From an uncultured Flavobacteriales bacterium (GTDB taxonomy: Bacteria > Bacteroidota > Bacteroidia > Flavobacteriales_D > Crocinitomicaceae), in assembly GCA_903939755.1 (NCBI GenBank), contig CAJAII010000008.1, positions 182,797 to 246,796 on the forward strand: a stretch of 64,000 nucleotides of DNA, read 5' to 3'. The stretch's first letter is position 1. Every line of letters starts with the position of its first letter. Position numbers and translations under genes: made by a program. Below, piece after piece: positions 8,380 to 16,658 of the stretch. The notes beneath the pieces are model-generated. The model saw only the letters and a program-made list of their open reading frames with translations, was not told the DNA's origin and did not search any database.

Positions 8380-9227
8380 AATTGCACGTAATAAATACTG
8401 GATTTTTTAAATTAGACGGCGGTGCGATGTTTGGTGTAGTGCCAAAATCATTATGGCAAAAAACAAATCCTGCCGATGCCAACAACATGTGCTCTTGGGC
8501 CTTGCGTTGTTTGTTGGTGGAAGACGGAAATCGTTTAATGCTTATTGATGCAGGGATAGGGGATAAGCAGTCAGAAAAATTCTTTTCCTATTATTTTCTG
8601 TATGGCAATGCTACCTTATCAAAAAGTCTTTCCGAGTTGGGATTTCATGAAGATGACATTACGGATGTTTTTTTGACGCATTTACATTTCGATCATTGCG
8701 GTGGAGCTATTAAGTGGAATGATTCGAAGAATGGCTATCAACCGGTTTTTAAAAATGCGAAGTATTGGAGTAACGAGCAACATTGGGAGTGGGCGACCAA
8801 GCCAAATCCTAGGGAAAAAGCATCGTTTTTAAGCGAAAATATCTTGCCGATACAAGAAAGTGGTCAATTGAATTTTATAGAGCGTAGTGGGAACCGTTCG
8901 GAAGGAATTTTTGAAAACATGAAGGTCTTGTTTGTGGATGGTCATACAGATAGCATGATGATCCCCCACATTCAATATAAAGGAAAAACCCTTGTTTTTA
9001 TGGCCGATTTGTTGCCAAGTGTTGGGCATATTCCATTGCCTTATGTGATGGGTTATGATACTCGTCCATTGATTACAATGACAGAAAAAAGTCAGTTTTT
9101 ACGCGATGCGGTAGAAAATGAATACATTCTTTTTTTAGAACACGATAGTGTAAACGAGTGTTGCACCTTGCATCAAACTGAAAAGGGCATTCAATTGAAT
9201 GAAACTTTTTCACTCTCCGATTTGTAA
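8376..9227 (+). CDS. MBL-fold metallo-hydrolase
   Basis: The 283-residue protein is a metallo-beta-lactamase fold enzyme with the binuclear zinc motif HLHFDH at residues 102-107 and further ligands in VDGHTDSM and FMADLLPS. Length and motif order match the AttM/quorum-quenching-like MBL hydrolases, but this group includes many enzymes of unknown substrate. It has no signal peptide, so it is cytoplasmic. It is translationally coupled to the DUF1573 lipoprotein gene. Confidence 0.88.
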   Translation: MKLHVINTGFFKLDGGAMFGVVPKSLWQKTNPADANNMCSWALRCLLVEDGNRLMLIDAGIGDKQSEKFFSYYFLYGNATLSKSLSELGFHEDDITDVFLTHLHFDHCGGAIKWNDSKNGYQPVFKNAKYWSNEQHWEWATKPNPREKASFLSENILPIQESGQLNFIERSGNRSEGIFENMKVLFVDGHTDSMMIPHIQYKGKTLVFMADLLPSVGHIPLPYVMGYDTRPLITMTEKSQFLRDAVENEYILFLEHDSVNECCTLHQTEKGIQLNETFSLSDL

Positions 9228-9255
9228 TTAGCAAGGCAAGAAAGTCCTGATAGAT

Positions 9256-10590
9256 TTAATTGGGAATTGTAAATACTACTTCAACGCGACGGTTGAGTTT
9301 TCTGCCCAATTCATTCGTGTTACTCTTCACTGGCATTCGTTCCCCAAAGGTTTTTGTTTCGATTTGATTCACTGGAATCCCTAATTCTTGCAAGTAAGCA
9401 GCAACTGCTTTAACTCTAAAATCTGATAAGTAGTCATTGTAAATCGATTCGCCGATGTTATCACAATGTCCTGAAAGTGTTATTTTTAATTGATTCAGCT
9501 CACCCATTCCTTTCAATCGAGCCATTAGTCGTTGTTTTTCACTTTCAAGTAATTGATAATCGTCAAAATTAAAATACACAAGTTCATTTTGTAAAGAAAT
9601 AGCTTCTTTTTTCTCTTGAATGATCACCACCTCTTCTTTAACCTGAACCGTTAATGTGTCTATAGTTGGGTTGATAGGTTTTATTTTTTCTGATAACTGG
9701 CTAATATCGGCGTAATAAATATCCAGATCTCGAATAAAGAAAGCAGATTTCCCATCAACTGATGCCACAAATCCTAGATCGTTTGCTGGCGTATTAAAGG
9801 GTGCGCCAATGTTGATAATTTGCCCCAACTTTCCATTTTTATCAATCACCACCTTAAAAATATCAAGGCCTCCAAAGCCACCAAGCGCATCCGAAGAAAA
9901 ATAGATGGTTTTATTATCCCCGGCAATAAACACTGATCTTTCGTCGCCATTAGTAGATATGCCCATTAATTGTGGAAAACCCCAAACCCCCATTTTTTTA
10001 ACGCTGTAATAGATATCCATTTCTCCATCGTAGTCAGGTCCACAAGCCACAATAAACAGATTGCCATCGGCAGACACTGCCATTCCATCGGTTCCATATC
10101 CAAAGTTTGCACTGGATTCTTTGGCAAAAAACTGAGTGATTCCACCCCCTAATCCCTTGACATTATTCCATCCTTTATCGCTAAGATTTGCTTGAAAATA
10201 TGGACCTCCTTTTGCACGCCAATCTCCGGCCCAGCTTTGGAAATACATAACTTTCCCTTCAGCATCTATCGAAGGTTCGTCCTCCCCAGAGGTTGTATTT
10301 ATTTTATCACCTAGCGCAACAGGATTTTGCCAAACATTATTGATAAGTTTTGTTTGGTAAATATCACCGTTCCCACCTAAATTACTGTTTTGTTGATTTC
10401 TTGTAGACATAAAAAACAACGTTTTTCCATCAGGCATAATGCTGATATTACATTCCCTTTCAATTGTATTTAGTTGCGAAAGATTTGAGATACTTATAGA
10501 TTCCGGGTGTTTCAATATTTCAATCTGTTGTGAGAAGCTCAAGAAATTCGGCCCAAGACCCAAAGTAAAAAGTAGGATTGTTTTATTCAT
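9256..10590 (-). CDS. OmpA-family outer-membrane protein with PD40 propeller repeats
   Basis: The 444-residue protein has a signal peptide (MNKTILLFTLGLGPNFLSFS), a WD40-like PD40 beta-propeller (repeats such as PDGKTLFFMSTRN, EGKVMYFQSW, NKTIYFSSDALGGFGGLDIF) and a C-terminal OmpA peptidoglycan-binding domain from about residue 335 (LVYFNFDDYQL, LSGHCDNIGES, LGRKLNRRVEVVF). It probably anchors the outer membrane to peptidoglycan. ATG 10590 is preferred over the ATG six codons upstream because the signal peptide begins there. The protein stands alone, without the PorE/PorP neighbours often seen with such proteins. Confidence 0.87.
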   Translation of the reverse strand: MNKTILLFTLGLGPNFLSFSQQIEILKHPESISISNLSQLNTIERECNISIMPDGKTLFFMSTRNQQNSNLGGNGDIYQTKLINNVWQNPVALGDKINTTSGEDEPSIDAEGKVMYFQSWAGDWRAKGGPYFQANLSDKGWNNVKGLGGGITQFFAKESSANFGYGTDGMAVSADGNLFIVACGPDYDGEMDIYYSVKKMGVWGFPQLMGISTNGDERSVFIAGDNKTIYFSSDALGGFGGLDIFKVVIDKNGKLGQIINIGAPFNTPANDLGFVASVDGKSAFFIRDLDIYYADISQLSEKIKPINPTIDTLTVQVKEEVVIIQEKKEAISLQNELVYFNFDDYQLLESEKQRLMARLKGMGELNQLKITLSGHCDNIGESIYNDYLSDFRVKAVAAYLQELGIPVNQIETKTFGERMPVKSNTNELGRKLNRRVEVVFTIPN

Positions 10591-10665
10591 AGTATTAAAT
10601 TTCAACATTATAAACCAAATAAAGCTACAATTGGTACAACTTTCATTTTTTATTGGTCATTTTTA

Positions 10666-10695
10666 TTGCTTATTTGAAAAATCGGATTACTTTTG
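10666..10695 (+). promoter_or_regulatory. Candidate promoter upstream of tRNA-Asp
   Basis: TTG at 10666-10668 and TACTTTTG at 10688-10695 match the -33 and -7 boxes with a 19-bp spacer. The tRNA starts 77 nt further on, so a leader would have to be processed away. Confidence 0.45.
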
Positions 10696-10772
10696 TATCC
10701 GCTTTAGCAATAAGGTTCACACGATTTTGAATCCAGATGTTTCTGGAGATCGTTAAAAACGGTTAAAAAATT

Positions 10773-10846
10773 GGTTTGGTAGTTCAGTTGGTTAGAATAC
10801 ATGCCTGTCACGCATGGGGTCGCGGGTTCGAGTCCCGTCCAGACCG
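10773..10846 (+). tRNA. tRNA-Asp (anticodon GTC), integration target
   Basis: Acceptor GGTTTGG/CCAGACC, anticodon stem ATGCC/G-CAT with GTC in the loop, and T arm GCGGG/CCCGT are all present; discriminator G at 10846. Its last bases (10835-10846) are part of the 15-bp sequence repeated at 59,772-59,786, so it is the attachment site of the island that follows and has been kept intact by the insertion. Confidence 0.95.
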
Positions 10847-10849
10847 CTT
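10835..10849 (+). repeat. Left attachment core (attL)
   Basis: The 15-bp CCGTCCAGACCGCTT overlaps the tRNA-Asp 3' end. An identical copy lies at 59,772-59,786. This is the standard signature of integration by a tRNA-targeting tyrosine recombinase. Confidence 0.9.
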
Positions 10850-10882
10850 CTAGTGTTTCTCAAACAAACACAAAAGCACGTA

Positions 10883-10918
10883 AAACCCTTGAAAACGCTT
10901 AGTTTTCGAGGGTTTTTT
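10883..10918 (+). terminator. Terminator downstream of tRNA-Asp
   Basis: AAACCCT and GAAAAC pair with GTTTTC and AGGGTTT in one long stem and are followed by a T-tract. It lies inside the island end, so the integrated element supplies the tRNA with a terminator. Confidence 0.85.
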
Positions 10919-10962
10919 GTTTCTAGTAAGTTTCATTTAAAATCAAAAAATTACATAATATA

Positions 10963-11110
10963 GGTAACCTAATCGGTTACCAAAAAAAAAGATTATAATT
11001 TTGGGTAACCGAGGCATAGCTCAAGAAGCTGAATTTTAGATAATTACAGCGTTTATATTTGGAAAAGTTTTGATATCGAAAACAAAAACAGGTAACCGAT
11101 GGCGGTTACC
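10963..11110. promoter_or_regulatory. Five GGTAACC/GGTTACC heptamers between attL and the integrase gene
   Basis: Two perfect inverted pairs (10963-10969 with 10975-10981; 11091-11097 with 11104-11110) and one single site (11004-11010). Position between core site and integrase gene suggests arm-type integrase sites, excisionase sites or an autoregulatory operator. Related but imperfect sites, GGTTAC and GGTCAC, lie near the right end at 59,688-59,705. Confidence 0.7.
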
Positions 11111-11141
11111 GTTTAAAACGAAACTTTTAAAATATAGTGTT

Positions 11142-12377
11142 ATGAATCAAAATTATGCCCTCCTGTTCTGGTTGAACAGAAGCAAAGCAAGAAACGGTAA
11201 AGCACCCATTTACTGTAGAATTACTATTGACGGTAAGCGAACAGAAATTTCCATGCGTCAAAGCGTTGATCCTGTCAAGTGGATTACCCAAGCAGGACAA
11301 GCAAAACCGCACACCACCGAATTGCGGATGCTCAACAATTATTTAGAAATGGTAAAATCCAAGGTGTACAAACATTTCATGGAACTCAATGTCAAAGACA
11401 TGTTTATTACCGGCGAAATGCTAAAGAACCTATTATTCAGTGTTGACGAAAAACAACACTCTATCATTTCCACCTTTGATTATCACAATCAGAAAATGAA
11501 AGAACGCATAGGAATTGACGTAGTGCCATCGACCTACATTAAATTCAATACCGTTTTAAGCAAATTGAAATTATACCTGAAAGCAAACCACAAACGCAGC
11601 GATATGTTTCTCACCGAATTAAACCATCGCTTTGTGGTTGATTTTGAACATTACTTACGCGTAAAAGAACAAATAGCTCACAATACAGCAATGAAATACA
11701 TTACCATGCTTAAAAAGGTGGTAAACATGGCTGTTAACAACGATTGGTTGGACAAAAATCCTTTTGTGGCATTCAAATGCACCAAGCACAACGTACACCG
11801 AGAAATACTTGACGAATCAGAAATCATCCGTTTACATGAAAAAGAATTTGATCATGAACGCCTAGAAGAAGTGCGGGACATCTTTCTATTTTGCTGTTAT
11901 ACCGGATACGCATTTGCAGATGTTGAAAAACTCAAACGCACCGATTTGGCAAAAGGAATTGATGGAGATACCTGGATCTTTGCCAAGAGAAAGAAAACAA
12001 ATACGGTTTCCAATGTGCCTCTTTTACCTCAGGCCGAAGAAATCATTCAGAAATACAGCAACCACCCACATTGTGTTAGAACAGGAGTACTGTTACCGGT
12101 AAAATCAAACCAAAAAATGAACGCCTATTTAAAGGAGATTGCTACGTTATGCGGAATTAAGAAAGAACTGACCATGCACATCGCTCGACATACATTTGCA
12201 ACGACAGTTACCCTATCCAACGGTGTGCCTATTGAAACCGTTTCTAAAATGCTCGGCCATACCAAATTAGCAACGACACAGATTTACGCAAAAGTTTTGG
12301 AGCATAAGGTTAGTGAGGACATGCAAAAACTGAAAGAAAAATTTTCAATAAAAATTCAGAAAAAAGACGTGATTTAA
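11142..12377 (+). CDS. Tyrosine recombinase (integrase) of the 49-kb island
   Basis: The 411-residue protein has an N-terminal arm-binding region (Arm-DNA-bind_5-like, NYALLFWLNRSKARNGKAPI), a SAM-like core-binding domain (about 100-210) and a catalytic domain with HIAR (His346, Arg349), LGH (His373) and the nucleophile Tyr382 in TQIYAKV. At the first catalytic arginine position the sequence reads YTGYAFAD, so that arginine is missing, as in a known Bacteroidota subgroup that includes IntDOT. ATG 11142 gives the family start; the longer reading frame upstream runs through the heptamer sites. It should catalyse integration and excision at tRNA-Asp. Confidence 0.93.
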   Translation: MNQNYALLFWLNRSKARNGKAPIYCRITIDGKRTEISMRQSVDPVKWITQAGQAKPHTTELRMLNNYLEMVKSKVYKHFMELNVKDMFITGEMLKNLLFSVDEKQHSIISTFDYHNQKMKERIGIDVVPSTYIKFNTVLSKLKLYLKANHKRSDMFLTELNHRFVVDFEHYLRVKEQIAHNTAMKYITMLKKVVNMAVNNDWLDKNPFVAFKCTKHNVHREILDESEIIRLHEKEFDHERLEEVRDIFLFCCYTGYAFADVEKLKRTDLAKGIDGDTWIFAKRKKTNTVSNVPLLPQAEEIIQKYSNHPHCVRTGVLLPVKSNQKMNAYLKEIATLCGIKKELTMHIARHTFATTVTLSNGVPIETVSKMLGHTKLATTQIYAKVLEHKVSEDMQKLKEKFSIKIQKKDVI

Positions 12378-12425
12378 TCAGCTAATTTTCAGTCGTAGAA
12401 ACTTCAAAACTTAAAATTTTGAGGT

Positions 12426-13229
12426 ATGAGTACGTACAAAGGGATGTTCACAACGTACAATTCAGAAATATCAGAGTTGTACAAGAAGCGAACTGATAAC
12501 AAGGAAAGAGCTGATAATATCGTTGAACTAAGCGACGTGCTTCTCGGAAAATTGAGAGCGTCTTTTGAAAAAGAAGGCTTTACCGACAAGCAGGAAGAAA
12601 TTGAATTTTTCAAGGAAATAAAACCTAAGATTATGGCTCATCGCATCGCAAACAGCATGTTGCTTGACTTATATTTCAAGCAACGTTTGGGCGAAGAAGA
12701 ACTTGAAAAAAACAAGTTAGAAAAGCTAATCCAACTTAGAACGTACTTTGCGGAATACCAAGAATTTTACAAGTACATCAGTTCAGGAAATCACTGCCGT
12801 GACGACCAATACTTCACGCTGGTTTCAACGAAGAACGACATCATTACTAAAATTCTTCCGGATATTGACCGTAATTTTTCAACCGGTTACGATATGTTGT
12901 TGGCCAATATGTATGCTTATGACATCATGCGTGAAAAAGCCGAAAGTTTGGATGAAAAAGAGTACAAACCCGTTCCGCAATTAACGTGGTCCTTGTCTAA
13001 ATACGACTTGGTTGAATTAATTCTGGCACTTCATTCTTATAAAGCATTTAATAATGGAAAAACCGATTTGAAAGATGTTGCCTCAGCATTGGGGCAAATC
13101 TTTAATATGAACTTAAATGACATCAATAGAGCTTCTTTTTCTATAAAAAACCGAAAAAAAGAAAATACCAAGTTTTTGTATGAATTAGCAGGGAATCTCA
13201 ATCGAATTATTTCAGATTCAAATAGATAG
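12426..13229 (+). CDS. RteC-like protein
   Basis: The 267-residue protein carries the RteC signature in its last third (LTWSLSKYDLVELILALHSY, KAFNNGKTDLKDVA, FSIKNRKKENTKFL). RteC of CTnDOT is a winged-helix activator of excision genes, and its relatives nearly always sit beside integrases in Bacteroidota islands, as here. The N-terminal two thirds are helical and charged. A likely role is control of excision or transfer of this island. GAGG just before the ATG resembles a weak ribosome binding site. Confidence 0.85.
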   Translation: MSTYKGMFTTYNSEISELYKKRTDNKERADNIVELSDVLLGKLRASFEKEGFTDKQEEIEFFKEIKPKIMAHRIANSMLLDLYFKQRLGEEELEKNKLEKLIQLRTYFAEYQEFYKYISSGNHCRDDQYFTLVSTKNDIITKILPDIDRNFSTGYDMLLANMYAYDIMREKAESLDEKEYKPVPQLTWSLSKYDLVELILALHSYKAFNNGKTDLKDVASALGQIFNMNLNDINRASFSIKNRKKENTKFLYELAGNLNRIISDSNR

Positions 13230-13542
13230 CAATTAAAATCACGGAAATTGTATGTTTTTTAAGGTAGCTTTCCTATTAAAAACCTGAAATTTCAAGTAGT
13301 TATACGTGTCATTTTCCGAATAACTACGCAAGCCATCTCTGTTTTTAGGTTGATTTAATTCGGTGATTTTTTCACTGATGAACGAATTGTTACTTTTTGA
13401 AACCTTGAAAAACATTGTAAACAAAGACTTTTCAATCAAATCACTTTAAATGAATGAATTATTTCTACCAACTGCGGTAATGTTGGATAATTATTGATTG
13501 GACGAAATAGAAATTTGCCACTCGATATCAAAACTTTTAAAA
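13230..13542. other. Intergenic spacer without a supported gene
   Basis: About 310 bp between the RteC-like and helix-turn-helix genes. A 66-codon frame on the minus strand and a TTG-started extension of the downstream gene are present but show no family features. No clear terminator is visible. Confidence 0.5.
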
Positions 13543-13860
13543 ATGCAAATTTCAGTAGTAACTAAAGAAGACCTGGAGGTATTCAAAAATGACCTTTTAG
13601 GCGAAATGGAAAAAATCCTCAAGAGCCATAAACTCAAATCAGAGCAAACTGCATTTGGGAATTTTCCAAAAGATAGAAAATGGATGAAATCCACCGAAGC
13701 ACGAAAGATGCTAAACATCTCTCAGGGTACATTCCACAAACTTAAAATCAATGGCATTATCCCCTACAGCCGAATTGGTAAAGTGTGTTTGTACGATTAC
13801 GATGAATTAGTAAAAATTATCCAAGCAAATAAAATCCACAATGGCATCTTCCGATTATGA
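13543..13860 (+). CDS. Helix-turn-helix (MerR/excisionase-like) DNA-binding protein
   Basis: The 105-residue protein has a helical N-terminus (EDLEVFKNDLLGEMEKIL) and a C-terminal excisionase-type helix-turn-helix: WMKSTEARKMLNISQGTFHKLKINGIIPYSRIGKVCLYDYDELVKII. This type is common beside Bacteroidota integrases and is a good candidate for the recombination directionality factor or a replication regulator. ATG 13543 is preferred to an upstream TTG. The stop overlaps the next start by four bases. Confidence 0.82.
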   Translation: MQISVVTKEDLEVFKNDLLGEMEKILKSHKLKSEQTAFGNFPKDRKWMKSTEARKMLNISQGTFHKLKINGIIPYSRIGKVCLYDYDELVKIIQANKIHNGIFRL

Positions 13861-14537
13861 ATTACATCGCACACTTGACGGCTGTCATGGAACGCATCAC
13901 CAAGGACGATCGGCTCAATCCAAGTCACGTCAGTTTGTATTTAGCACTTTTTCAATTCTGGAACATGAATCGTTTTAACAATCCCATTTCCATTCATCGG
14001 GAAGACACCATGCGTTTGTCCAAGATAGGTTCTAAGAACACCTATCACAAGTGCATTACTGACTTGAGCAATTGGGGATTCATCAAGTATTGCCCTTCTC
14101 ACAATCCCATGAAAGGAAGTACCGTGAAGATGTACAATTTCGGTACAAGTAGTGGGACAACTACTGGGACAAGTACTGGGACAACCACTGAACAAGTACC
14201 GGTACAAGTACTGGTACCTTCTATAAACAATACAAACAAGAATAAACTATCTAAACACAATAAACAAGGAGAGCGTAAAACCAATTTTACGCCGCCCTCA
14301 CTGGAAGAAGTTTTAGAATTTTTTAAAATTCAAAAGTTTGAATTGGAAGAAGCCGAATCTTTTTTCTTGTACTATCAGGCAAATGGCTGGCTTGTTGGAA
14401 AAGCCAAAATGAAAAACTGGCAAGCAGCCGCCAAAAATTGGATACTGCGAAGCAAGAAGTTCCTATCAGAAAAAGCGGGCAAACTCGCTCCTCATCAATT
14501 ACACGCTAAACCCACCAATTATGAAGAAACCTTATAA
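13857..14537 (+). CDS. DnaD-like / winged-helix replication protein
   Basis: The 226-residue protein has an N-terminal winged-helix-like part (LNPSHVSLYLALFQFWNMNRF, ISIHREDTMRLSKIGSKNTYHKCITDL), a low-complexity Gly-Thr-Ser linker (about 97-115) encoded by a short tandem DNA repeat, and a C-terminal NGWLVGKAKMKNWQAAAKNWI segment typical of phage and plasmid helicase-loading proteins. It overlaps the DnaC-like gene by 17 bp, so the two probably form an initiation/helicase-loading pair for autonomous replication of the excised island. The assignment rests on arrangement and motif similarity. Confidence 0.65.
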   Translation: MNYIAHLTAVMERITKDDRLNPSHVSLYLALFQFWNMNRFNNPISIHREDTMRLSKIGSKNTYHKCITDLSNWGFIKYCPSHNPMKGSTVKMYNFGTSSGTTTGTSTGTTTEQVPVQVLVPSINNTNKNKLSKHNKQGERKTNFTPPSLEEVLEFFKIQKFELEEAESFFLYYQANGWLVGKAKMKNWQAAAKNWILRSKKFLSEKAGKLAPHQLHAKPTNYEETL

Positions 14538-15171
14538 CCCGGCGACGGAAAAGCCTTTTTTCATAGACGAGGAAGGCGCTCGTAATTACAATTTTGGAAA
14601 TACAATTCAATTTTTACAGCACAAAGGCAAACAAAGATTTGGTCAAAACTTCAAAATTCAAAAAGAAGATTTGCCAATCATTTCAAAACTTTTAGTCTAT
14701 TTCACAAAATGCTATGATTTATGCAAGGAAAAAGGCATTGATCCAAAGAAGGGCATTTTACTCGCTGGTCCTATCGGCTGCGGTAAAACCTCACTCATGA
14801 CCCTGATGACAGAATTCACCTTTGAAATCAACCACTTTTTCATTCGTTCCTCACGAGCCATTGCAGCTGAGTTCCACGAAGTAGGTTATCAAGTTATTCA
14901 GAAATATTCCTGGTCACCAAAGATTTATTGCTTCGATGATTTAGGCGTGGAACAAAACACGAAGTACTACGGGAACGAATGCAACACTATTGCTGAAATC
15001 CTCCTGAATCGCTACGATTTGATGATAAGGCAAGGATATGTCACACACGCCACCACCAACCTCAGCGCATCCGATTTGGAAGCACTTTATGGCAATCGCT
15101 TGCGCTCCCGAATGCGTGAAATGTTCAACCTCATCGCTTTTCCAAACAACACACCAGACAAACGAAAATGA
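14521..15171 (+). CDS. DnaC-like AAA+ helicase loader
   Basis: The 216-residue ATPase has Walker A GPIGCGKT (83-90), Walker B IYCFDDLG (about 134-141) and a sensor-like THATTNLSASDLE region. It matches the size and motif order of DnaC/IstB-type loaders. Without a transposase next to it and with a DnaD-like gene overlapping it, replication is more likely than transposition. It is followed by the first TAGTA palindrome pair. Confidence 0.82.
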   Translation: MKKPYNPATEKPFFIDEEGARNYNFGNTIQFLQHKGKQRFGQNFKIQKEDLPIISKLLVYFTKCYDLCKEKGIDPKKGILLAGPIGCGKTSLMTLMTEFTFEINHFFIRSSRAIAAEFHEVGYQVIQKYSWSPKIYCFDDLGVEQNTKYYGNECNTIAEILLNRYDLMIRQGYVTHATTNLSASDLEALYGNRLRSRMREMFNLIAFPNNTPDKRK

Positions 15172-15193
15172 ACGTATTTCTACGCAAATCCAA

Positions 15194-15228
15194 TAGTACT
15201 TATACTATATTTCTTAGTACATGTACTA
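15194..15228. promoter_or_regulatory. Pair of TAGTA-N4-TACTA palindromes (locus 1)
   Basis: Sites at 15194-15207 (spacer CTTA) and 15215-15228 (spacer CATG), 21 bp apart start to start, followed by a T-tract. They lie 140 bp upstream of the amidase gene. Confidence 0.8.
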
Positions 15229-15371
15229 AATTTTTTCCCTTAAAGAGAATTTCAAAAGCGATAATTCATAACAAATTAAAGGCAAGGGCACCTATGAGCT
15301 TCAAACTTATTCAGGAATAGCCACTAAGGGTAAATCCTCACTCACTAATCAATAATTAAATTTAAAAAATC

Positions 15372-15998
15372 ATGATTAATCTTATTCAATCTCCACTTAA
15401 CAAAGCACAGTATTATCCCGAAGCACACACGAAGAAACAGATCGTGTTGCACCATACCGTCAGTGGCCCAAGAGCAACTAGCGTTATCAACAGTTGGGGC
15501 TACACCCCCGTTCGTGTAGCAACCGCTTTTGTCATTGATGGCGAAGGAACCATTTACCAATGTTTCAGTTCCGCCCATTGGGCACATCACTTGGGCACTC
15601 ATAACCCAAACAACACCCAATTAAACCAACAATCCGTAGGAATAGAAATATGCAATTGGGGAGCTTTGGTTGAAAAAGGCGGTAAATTTTACTCCACCTT
15701 CAACATCGAAGTCCCCAAAGAAGAAGTCATTGACTACGGCATGCAATGGCGCGGACATCGTTATTTCCAAAAATACAAAGACGAGCAATTGGAATCCTTA
15801 AAAATCCTACTCGAATACCTATGTGAAAGATACAAAATTCCCAACACCTACCAACCCGACATGTGGAAGCTAAACTCCCAAGCCCTCAATGGTTCGCCCG
15901 GCATTTGGACTCACGTCTCTTTCAGAGCTGATAAATCCGACTGCCACCCCCAATTAAGCTTGATTAATTTGTTGAAGTCCTTGAGTGAGGTAAGGTGA
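15372..15998 (+). CDS. N-acetylmuramoyl-L-alanine amidase (Amidase_2/PGRP family)
   Basis: The 208-residue protein matches the T7-lysozyme/PGRP fold: IVLHHTVSG supplies the first zinc histidine, HWAHHLG and ESVGIEICNW-like segments follow, and THVSFRADKSDCHP holds the last ligands. It would cleave the amide between MurNAc and the peptide stem. There is no signal peptide, so export would need a holin or other route; a holin-like gene sits at 53.7-53.9 kb on the same island. Palindrome locus 1 lies in its upstream region. Confidence 0.9.
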   Translation: MINLIQSPLNKAQYYPEAHTKKQIVLHHTVSGPRATSVINSWGYTPVRVATAFVIDGEGTIYQCFSSAHWAHHLGTHNPNNTQLNQQSVGIEICNWGALVEKGGKFYSTFNIEVPKEEVIDYGMQWRGHRYFQKYKDEQLESLKILLEYLCERYKIPNTYQPDMWKLNSQALNGSPGIWTHVSFRADKSDCHPQLSLINLLKSLSEVR

Positions 15999-16045
15999 TT
16001 GTTTTTCGTTTGAATTACACATTGCGACATAATAAAACATATTAA

Positions 16046-16445
16046 TTGACTCAAAGCATTGATGACAAGATTATTAAAAAAGTAAAAAAAGCGGCAAGGG
16101 GTTCGCTATTTTTTACAGAGGATTTTCTGTCCTTCGGCAGTGCTAAGTCTGTTGCTAATACATTAGAGCGTCTTGTGCATCACAATGACTTACAGAGAGA
16201 AGCAAGAGGGGTTTATGCACGTCTGGCAGTTTACCCATTTTTAGGTCTCAGTTAAAACCCAGCGCAGAAGATATTACTGAAAAAATTCGAAGAAGAAATA
16301 AGGCTAGAATTTTGCCTACTTGTAGTCTAGCATTAAATGAACTTGGTCTTTAAACTCAAGTACCATTGAACATCGTACATTACACAGACGGTTCAGCTTG
16401 GAAAATCGATTTGGGTAAACGGACAATTGTATACAAATTAGCATG
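16046..16445 (+). pseudogene. Broken DUF6088/AbiEi-like gene
   Basis: The first part (residues DKIIKKVKKAARGSLFFTED, FGSAKSVANTLERLV) matches the winged-helix start of DUF6088 proteins, relatives of AbiEi antitoxins. The match continues in another frame from about 16231 (LKPSAEDITEKI, RNKARILPTCSLALNELGL), is cut by a TAA at about 16351 and resumes in frame with VPLNIVHYTDGS before a TGA near 16443. One frameshift and at least one internal stop therefore inactivate it. No AbiEii-like toxin gene remains beside it. Confidence 0.75.
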
Positions 16446-16658
16446 ATTAAGTGGCTCAATTTACCTGATAGTACTAAACGAAATGCCTTATTCAAATAGC
16501 ATCACATTGATAGCTCTAGAATGCCTGTTTCAAATGTTTCTTAAATTAAAATTTCAGAATCTAAAACACAAATATCAATACTTAATTAAATACCATTGTC
16601 TTAATATTAATTGTATTCAATAATACTGATACTTTAAAGCAGTTTAACAATAGCCATC

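Noticed and set aside
13239..13439. 66-codon minus-strand ORF between the RteC-like and helix-turn-helix genes
   Set aside because: No recognisable family, no promoter, and it faces against all neighbouring genes; not enough support.
14521..15171. IstB transposition helper
   Set aside because: No transposase or inverted repeats are near; the overlap with a DnaD-like gene fits a helicase loader.
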